A DNA stretch of 64,000 bases. Origin: Porites lobata. Lineage: Eukaryota; Cnidaria; Anthozoa; Scleractinia; Poritidae. The first letter of the stretch is position 1. Every line of letters starts with the position of its first letter. The notes beneath the pieces were generated by a model that searched no databases, had not been told where the DNA came from, and was given only the letters and a program-made list of their open reading frames with translations. Below are positions 57,160 through 64,000 of the stretch, in pieces. A program made the translations under genes and the position numbers. The stretch spans positions 2,114,001 through 2,178,000 of the forward strand of contig CALNXK010000038.1 of NCBI GenBank assembly GCA_942486035.1, in the 5' to 3' direction.

Positions 57160-60100
57160 ATGTCCCTGGCATTGTTTACGATTTGCTTAATATCCCGGAT
57201 GTATGGAGCTGAGGCCGCGAATGGGCAATGCAAGCCTGTTGAAAGATCAGTATCTGGTAAAACTCTCAGGGGTCACACATTTAAAGAACTTGTAGTAAAA
57301 GCGCCTTTTGAATGTCAAAATATCTGTGAAAACGACCCCAGATGTGCAAGCTACAACTACTTCATTCCAGGAAGAGTGTGCGAGCTTAACAGCAAAACCA
57401 AGGAGGCAAAACCCGACGATTTTGTGACAGATGAACAAAGATTCTATATGAAACGTGAAAGTACGATTAATTGTCATTTTCAGTTTATTAGTGTTAGTTA
57501 AAAGGAGAGAGCCTACGTTTACAAGGCGTAGTCAAACCTGACTTGGGGACAAAATTGCAAAAATTTACGACTTATTCCATTGTCACGTAATTTCAAGATC
57601 AGGAGATACTTGAACACAAAAGAAATTAGAGGAAATGTAAACTGTTCAAATATGAGCAGAAAGTCTTGATGCTTGTTACAATTTTGATTTATTGAACTAC
57701 GAAAAGACCGATATTAATTAATCTTAAATTAACAAGCGGTATGTGAGCACAAATTAATTATAACTTTTTATCGTGACCCCCAGAGAAATGGTTCTTTCAA
57801 ATATCGCCCTTATACATATGTATGTTTATGGAAAGAATGGTAAAATTAATTACGTGGTCTGAATTGAGAAATCTAGACATAAAAGGCTGAGATGGATGGT
57901 GGAGCCTTTTCATTAGAGCTATTAATGCAAGGCTCCATATTTTTTCAAGGATCGATTACGAGAGAAAATTTGAGAAATGATAACATGCGAAGATGATTGC
58001 TACTTTAGCCCTAAGTTCTCCTAGATGATAATAATTTAGTAACTGATCCATCTCAAGAAAATTACCAAATGACGGAAAAGATAAGGCCGAACTGAAATAA
58101 CGACTAAAAACCAAACCACTGCACCTGATAGCCAACTAGTAACACAGTTTTCGAAGCAGCAAGACGGCACTCACTTCTTATTTGGCGGCGATGAATTTTA
58201 ATAAAGGTTCCCCTATATGGGACTACACGCCCATCCCAATGAACCGTTAGTGAGAACAAAATGTCTGATCGACCTTTTTTTGAACTCTTTTTGTAAGTAA
58301 CTTTTTTTTGTCGGTTATACTTAGCTCAAGAAACAACAGTGAGTTCTCTATTTACCCCAACGACAACAACAACAACAGTTGTTCCAACTTCAACTATCGC
58401 TCAAGCTGCTTCAACAACAACAAGAGCGACGACGACAACTGCTCAAACGGCTCCAATAACAACAATTGTTCCATCTACAACAACCGCTCAAGCTGCTTTA
58501 ACAACAACAAGAGCGACGACAGCAACTGCTCAAACTGCTCCAATAACAACAGTTGTTGCTACTTCAACAATCGCTCAAGCTACTTCAACAACTAGAGCGA
58601 CGACAACAATTGCTCAAACTTTAACAGCAACAACAACTGCTTCAACAATAAACACTTACGACTTCAGTGGGGTAAGCCAAGAAGCTACTAGTCATTCTTT
58701 CCTTTCAAATATATCTTGTCGCTCCGATTATTGTCCGCTATTTTTCATGAGGGTGGAGTTGTTCTTATTGCCCCGTACGGCAAATTAAGGTGTGGTTGCA
58801 TGGATACGCGGTAACTCAGATGGGAGATGCCTTTTTTTATTAGTGCTAAAGTAGCTCGCTGTACACGGGACAGATAGTGAAACCAACTAATGAAGAAAGT
58901 TTAAACTCGATCTGATGCCCCACGTCCGTGTGAACTAGAGCGGAAACATTGAATGGTTCCGTGTGAACGAGATGTCCCGTCAAATTTTTCAGCCAGTCGA
59001 AACAGATCTGTCCGTTACTGTGTAAACGTAGCCTTAGCCTTTAGGTTATGTTTACACTATACAGGATAGGTTTTGCTCTGGTACGAAAACGATACTCTAA
59101 AGGGCTTCTGTTCACACACAAGAACGATGATATCGGCTCGATTTCTGTGACGGAGCGAAGCTGCACAGCGCCGATTTCCAAAGCGGAGAGTCACATATCG
59201 GATAGGTGTTCATACTGTACCGGATAGATTTTGCTCCGGTACCAAAACCATATCCTAGGATGGGGCTTGTGTTCATACATAACAACAGTGGTATCGGCGC
59301 TATTTCTGTGACGGAGCGAAGCGGCACCGCGTCGATCTGTAAAGCGGAGAGTCACATATTGGATGGGTGTTCATACTATAATACCGGCACGAGAACTATC
59401 CGGTATAGTACAAGTGTGATCATAGCCTTAGGCGGTTTAGCATGTGCATCACGCATTTTCGAACATTTTATTCCCGTCATTGCACGACCACAACTTGCGG
59501 CATGACCGACACTTCTTGTTAACACAAACGATTTTCTTTCTTCTTTTAAACTTAGAATCAGTCCTTTAGAATTAAACTCAGAAAAATTCAACAACATTTG
59601 ACATAATATCGTTCGAAAAGGAATAAGAGCGAAGAATTTTGGAACAGAATTTTAAGTGACGTTTTCACCACCTTTGTCGTCGTCGTTCCTCGTTAAGTTC
59701 CCTGAAGTCAATTTTGAAAGCCGAGCAGACGAGACGTTACCCACCTCGACCCAGGCTCCTGACGTTGCTGTCACCTATACTTTCGGGCAACCCTTGCTTT
59801 AAGTTTGTCTTTAAAGACCATTGCGCCACTGACAAGGCTCGAGCTGTCTTCTTCCTGTTCTTGCTATATTTGTAGACAATAGTTCGCCGTGAAACGAGTA
59901 AAATGTTCCACCATTACTCACTTCGAAAACAACTCAAACTCGTGTTAGGTCAGGTCAGGTCCCCAGGTTTTCTCGGTTAGCAGTTCAATAATCTGCAGCC
60001 GTCGGCTTGGCTTCACTTTTGACGTCATCCGTTCAATTCTCCCAAATTTGATAGCTGGTTATGATAAATTATGGGTGTGATTTTAACCAATCAGAAACGG

Positions 60101-60919
60101 AGAAATATTTTGAATGAATAATAATTGCTATTATCGAGTGTTTTCTTAGATTCTATTTTTCTGATTTTATTTTGTCTGTGTGTTTGAAAGACGTTTTACT
60201 TAGTTTAATCCCCTTCTACTGAAAATGGCTATAATTTCTTTTCCACAAATCAGGCTTGGGAGAACTTTACAATCCCAGAATACCCAGGGAGCACATGGAT
60301 TCTTATCGCCAGATTTTCCAACAGTGACAATAAGAACTGGATGCGAGACGATGGACACTGGTGGTATGACCAAAATGTCCCCATAGGAACACCTGATCCG
60401 TCAGTCAATGCTGACATGATCTCACCAGCTTTCTGGTTGGCCAGCGGCAACGATTTTAAGATCACGCGTAGTGATGACTCCAGCCACATGCCACTATTGC
60501 GGACTAAAAATAACTGTCTGGGTGGACAAACATTCCGCTCAAAAATCACAAGTTATGGCGACTTTAGAAACGGCACGGTGTGGTCCAACGACGCATGCCT
60601 GGGAAGATGCATGATTCAGTATGCTGGTCAGTACTATTCAACAGACGGGTTTGATCTGGCTCGGTGCGATGGTGATCTGCAAGCCAGCAACAAGATCGGC
60701 TTCTGGTGCCACTGGGGTACTGGTGATGGGTCCGTCCTGATGATTGGTGGAGGAGGAGATTTCTGTTCACGTGCTGATCACGGGATTGGAATAACAGAAA
60801 CTAACTATGCTTCTTTTGTTGAAGAAAGCAGCTTCGAAACTGAATTTGATTTTGGATTCGATGCTGAAGCACAATATGCTCCAACCCAGAGCTACGCTTT
60901 AAACCTATGGATCCTTTGA
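57160..60919 (+). CDS. PAN/Apple - Thr-rich - fibrinogen/intelectin-like secreted protein, copy 3
   Basis: Exons 57160-57460, 58331-58671, 60254-60919; phases 1 and 0; 435 aa. The frame is open upstream of the ATG, but 57160 matches the start of copy 2. Signal peptide, PAN cysteines C24, C52, C56, C62 and C74 as in copy 2, without the extra C99 (Arg here). The Thr-rich exon gives 113 residues with TIAQAASTTTRATT-type units. The last exon keeps the six cysteines and the GGGG...RADHGIGITE signature. A TGG-to-TGA change ends the protein at LWIL, three residues short of copy 2; the following bases still encode the lost Ser and His-like codons. Substitutions such as LARCDGDLQASNK versus LAGCGGDLQPNNK fall in one loop. 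Confidence 0.85.
59043..59428. mobile_element. Repeat with two internal ~156-bp units and inverted ends
   Basis: AGGTTATGTTTACACTATAC at the left and GTATAGTACAAGTGTGATCATAGCCT at the right are roughly inverted. Inside, GGATAG(G/A)TTTTGCTC(C/T)GGTAC and GATTTCTGTGACGGAGCGAAG-type blocks occur twice, about 156 bp apart. A reversed relative is at 13865-14060. Intron 2 of copy 3. Confidence 0.65.
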
Positions 60920-62958
60920 TCCCATTAAATATCGCTAATACAGCCAAACACAAGTTAAAAGTGACTTAGCGAGCGAAAAGGAATGTCAAGTTGTAACGTA
61001 CTGTAAGTTATGTCTGATATAAGCATTTTCTTTTTGCTCTCTGGTTGGTCTGATACAGCAAACAAGCTTCACTTCTTGTGGAATAGTGCTTGTAAGGTAT
61101 TTATATCAATTTCTAGTTTGCTTACAAAGTACAAGAATTGCAGGCGTAGAGTTGTAGATATTGTTTGTAGGATTTTGTGGCATTCTTTTGTTTACTGCTG
61201 TCAATAAAAACTCCAAAATTAGAAAAGCTTTGTAAGGATTTAAACTTGCTAGCCAGACCATTCCATTTTAAAGCCCCACGTTTTACTTTTCGAAGCCTCT
61301 GCCTTAAAAACAATGCAAAATCGCAAGAGGTAAACAAAAGAAGACAATTGAATTAGCGCAAAATAGTGCGTAGTATAAGACTACTACCTGTCAATTTTTT
61401 CGATTTTTCTTTCTGCTACTTTGCAGGACCACGGTTTGTTGAGATCCAGAAATTTTGCTACCATGGCAACATGTCGTAACGAGTTTCTCCTCTCCATAGA
61501 AATCACACAATAACAAGTTTAACCTCGGTTTGAAGTTTTCAGAGTTTTCCCATAGTGCCATGGGGACATGTAGCCCCTGGGTACAATGACCTGTGTTTGA
61601 TCGACACTGTATGTTTCCGCCGCTTGCTTTAGTTGCTGTGTTACAGGATTATTACGAGGTTTTTTTTTTCGCGCGTAGTAATTGAGCATCCTTGAAGCAT
61701 TCAGTCACGAATAAAGGACTCAGGATCATGTGTTTATGGCCAAGTCAAACAATCAAAAGAAGCTCAAGTGTTGTTAAAATTATAATCCAAATGAGTTTAA
61801 GGCGTATGTTATACGACCGATCGCTAGAAACAGGAGGTCTTGAAGGTTTTCTAAAACCGGTCGCAAAGAAATATTTTAACTTGCTGCAATCGATTGATCG
61901 TCATAAAGAAGAGGTTTTGACGTGAAATCAGTAGAAAGGAAATAATTTAACTTGCTGCGTCCTTACGTTTAGAGGCTCATAAAAGTCGTGTTTTGTTAAA
62001 ACACAAAAGGCAGGTTTATTCGATTCCTGCCTCACTTCCTAGATCAGTGCCAAAGTTTCTCTTTGATAGTATCAGCCAACGTTTTTTTCCTCTCGAATTT
62101 TACGGTACTGATATTATCATATTAAAAAAGGCCATAATAAAGTTTAGTTATAACGCGCACTCCGATCGGTTGAAAAAACGTGCTTCAATTCAGAGTATAA
62201 AAAACGGAATTAAAGCTGTCATGCAGCCTGCCAAAAGTTTCTTTTAAAAATTAGAAAGCCTGTACATTCACTACAGCGGAAATTTGCACAGTCAAGTCTT
62301 CTTTATTTGTTGTAGAAATGGCCTGTAAGTTCTTTCAAATTTACCCTTAGGACAGCGTGGTGATATGGGCCTAATTCAAAAAAACACACATCACTATTAT
62401 CTTTGTTATGCTAAAAATGTTTAGCCAGCAGCTTGCACAGCAAGTGAATAACGATTCACCTTGTTTAATCAGTTTGTTTAATTACAACATGTGTTGATTA
62501 AATAAATCAGCTTAAACTAACACTAAAAATTTGGGATGTTTGCCAAACGTTTTTCATAAGACGTAATAAAAATAAATTTGCATAGTTTGCACAATATATG
62601 TCCGTGGTTAGGGGTTTGCCATGAAATAATATTTTTTTAAAATGTTTCCTGTCTGTAGAGGGTCTCCCTCGGCTATATTGACAACATTACACCCTAATTA
62701 TGTTTTAATTTATCTGTCTTTCTCACATCACTTTCGAAGAACAAAAATGATTCCCTCGCAATTTTATTTAGTTTAGTTTTAATAAAATGAGATGTAACAA
62801 ACTTTAAAACACGTCAATCAAGTTTCGATTATCGACTTTTGCTAAGTGATGTCTAAGAACGCAATGTACATTCTTCATGATTATAAATGAAAACTTCATA
62901 ATCAAAATCTCACGTACACCACCACTTTAAACTTTTAGTTCGGAAAGTCTCGTGTAAC
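60920..62958. other. 3' flank of copy 3 and upstream region of the next PAN gene
   Basis: 60920-62240 aligns with the 3' flank of copy 2 (AAGACAATTGAATTAGCGCAAAATAG at both; ATACGACCG.TCGC.AGAAACAGGAGG at both). 61395-61690 is specific to this copy. From 62241 the sequence is AT-rich with no repeats I recognise and should contain the promoter of the gene starting at 62959. Confidence 0.45.
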
Positions 62959-64000
62959 ATGCTTTTTTCTCTCATCATTTGTTGCATAGCTGCGACGGTA
63001 ATTGCAGCAGACGAAAACTACAGATCTGGCTACTTTATAATAAGGGAAAACAAGTATTTTGCAGGTCAAGTTGCTAAAGAAACTAATTCGCCCAGTCTCA
63101 CGTCATGCGTTCAGGAGTGTTTAAGACACCCCTGGTGTAACTCTATCAACTTTAAAGAGGCCTTCCTTGAAAAAAGTAGCAGTGGAAATTGTGAACTAAA
63201 CAAGCACGACTTCTCTGCAATAAACTTTGATTCCGGAAAGCTTACTCAACAACTAGGCACTACCTTTACAATGTTCCTTAAGGTAAGAAAATCCACAACG
63301 TTGCCTTGGTCAATGTGTAAAAAAACCGTTACTTTCAGTCTTCGTCCCTTAGGCCTAGTTAAAAAAATCCCGTAAAATGGGCTAAAAATCTATGGGAAAT
63401 TCTAAAAATGTGTATAAATCCCAATTTTATCTCTAAAACTCTCGAAATTTATTCTGAAAATCCCGATTTATCCCAATTTTTTTTTTCCAAATGTAATCAC
63501 AAAATTTGCATAAAATGCGGGATTCTTGTGACCTGTGAAATTTGACCACAGGTCCTCGGTCAAATTGCCTGCAAACACCTTAAAACGATTCCAAATGATT
63601 ATTTATTTACTAAACAATGTAGTGGTTTGTCTCGTGAAATGTCAATAGTTCGACAATTCATGTGGCATGACCGAGGCCAATTGCAAAAACATGACAACTG
63701 TATTTTTCTAAACATTATATTATCGTCTAAAATTCCTAAATTTTCTTAAAATTTTCTAAAAATCCCAAGTGACTCTAAAAATCCTAAAAAAAATCCGGAT
63801 TTTTGTAACTAGGCTTATTGTCCCTTTCTTCTCTCTTGATAGTTTGGGGTTTGAGAGATACGGTCATAAGATAATGTAGCTTTGGTGGCATAGCAAGCCA
63901 ATCATGAATTACTTTCATATAATTTAACCGCTAATTCATCATATCCACCACCATCCCAATCCTACTCATTAAACTTATGGATCCGCTGACTGGCAGCAAG
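62959..64000 (+). CDS. PAN/Apple-domain secreted protein, 5' part only
   Basis: First exon 62959-63282 (108 codons, phase 0) ends at AAG|GTAAGA. Signal peptide MLFSLIICCIAATVIAA, then a PAN/Apple domain with the usual core C-x3-C-x5-C-x-SINF and a later NCELN, plus ...FTMFLK at the end. It is clearly diverged from the PAN exon of the three upstream genes (different start, spacing and phase), so a different member of the family. The rest of the gene is beyond the window; 63283-64000 is intron with a MITE, and I see no second exon. The downstream architecture is unknown. Confidence 0.75.
63350..63817. mobile_element. 468-bp hAT-like MITE with TAGGCCTAGTTA TIRs
   Basis: Left TAGGCCTAGTTAAAAAAATCCCG and right CCGGATTTTTGTAACTAGGCTTA are inverted with few mismatches; flanks TCGTCCCT and TTGTCCCT match 7 of 8. 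The interior repeats AAATCCC and TCTAAAAAT motifs. Intron 1 of the 62959 gene. Confidence 0.8.

Larger units (their letters stand above)
54817..62240. repeat. Tandem duplication block B (contains gene copy 3)
   Basis: Sister of block A (45461-53786). It lacks the Tigger-like MITE, the 390-bp MITE, the SINE and the fold-back of block A, and has its own hAT-like MITE (54982-55421). Exons are nearly identical between the blocks, upstream and downstream flanks a little less. Confidence 0.8.

Noticed and set aside
58308..58595. Asn/Ser-rich frame overlapping the Thr-rich exon of copy 3 (also 43540-43770 in copy 1)
   Set aside because: It is the +1 shift of the ACA/AAC repeat; splice phases select the Thr-rich frame.

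Overview
The window is nuclear DNA of an animal, most likely an anthozoan cnidarian (coral or sea anemone). It has an intron-rich metazoan METAP1 gene, secreted PAN/Apple and fibrinogen/intelectin-like genes typical of cnidarian repertoires, a non-LTR retrotransposon, tRNA-derived SINEs and very many short inverted-repeat (MITE-type) elements. No prokaryotic gene organisation is present. The organism assignment is inference from gene content, not from a marker gene.

Layout. 0-2 kb: a 278-bp-arm inverted repeat around an 11-bp tandem array, then two short intronless ORFs (509-1006 and 1481-1861), each preceded by a small tandem array and followed by a poly(A) signal; neither is a known family to me. 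3-13 kb: three head-to-tail copies of a 3.7-4.0 kb non-coding unit, the first carrying a TIR element whose empty site is visible in copy 2. 15.2-20.7 kb (minus): a five-exon gene for a secreted protein with two ten-cysteine, Ly6/uPAR-like domains; one intron holds a decayed LINE reverse transcriptase. 21.2-23.4 kb: rearranged pieces of the 3-13 kb unit. 25.1-26.3 kb: a broken duplicate of the two-domain gene. 26.6-36.7 kb (plus): complete 14-exon methionine aminopeptidase 1 whose introns carry at least six MITEs. 36.7-42.6 kb: mostly non-coding.

42.6-61 kb (plus): three tandem genes with the same three-exon plan: signal peptide plus PAN/Apple domain, a Thr-rich mucin-like exon, and a single exon for a fibrinogen-related/intelectin-like domain. 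Copies 2 and 3 are recent duplicates including kilobases of flank (about 45.5-53.8 and 54.8-62.2 kb), so transposon insertions can be read directly against empty sites in the sister copy. A fourth, more distant PAN-domain gene starts at 62,959 and runs off the right edge.

Function. METAP1 is a cytosolic housekeeping enzyme removing initiator methionine. The PAN/mucin/fibrinogen-like genes look like secreted or mucus/matrix lectin-type proteins that vary mainly in the length of the Thr-rich linker; the two-domain cysteine-rich protein is also secreted. Those functions are inferred from domain architecture only.
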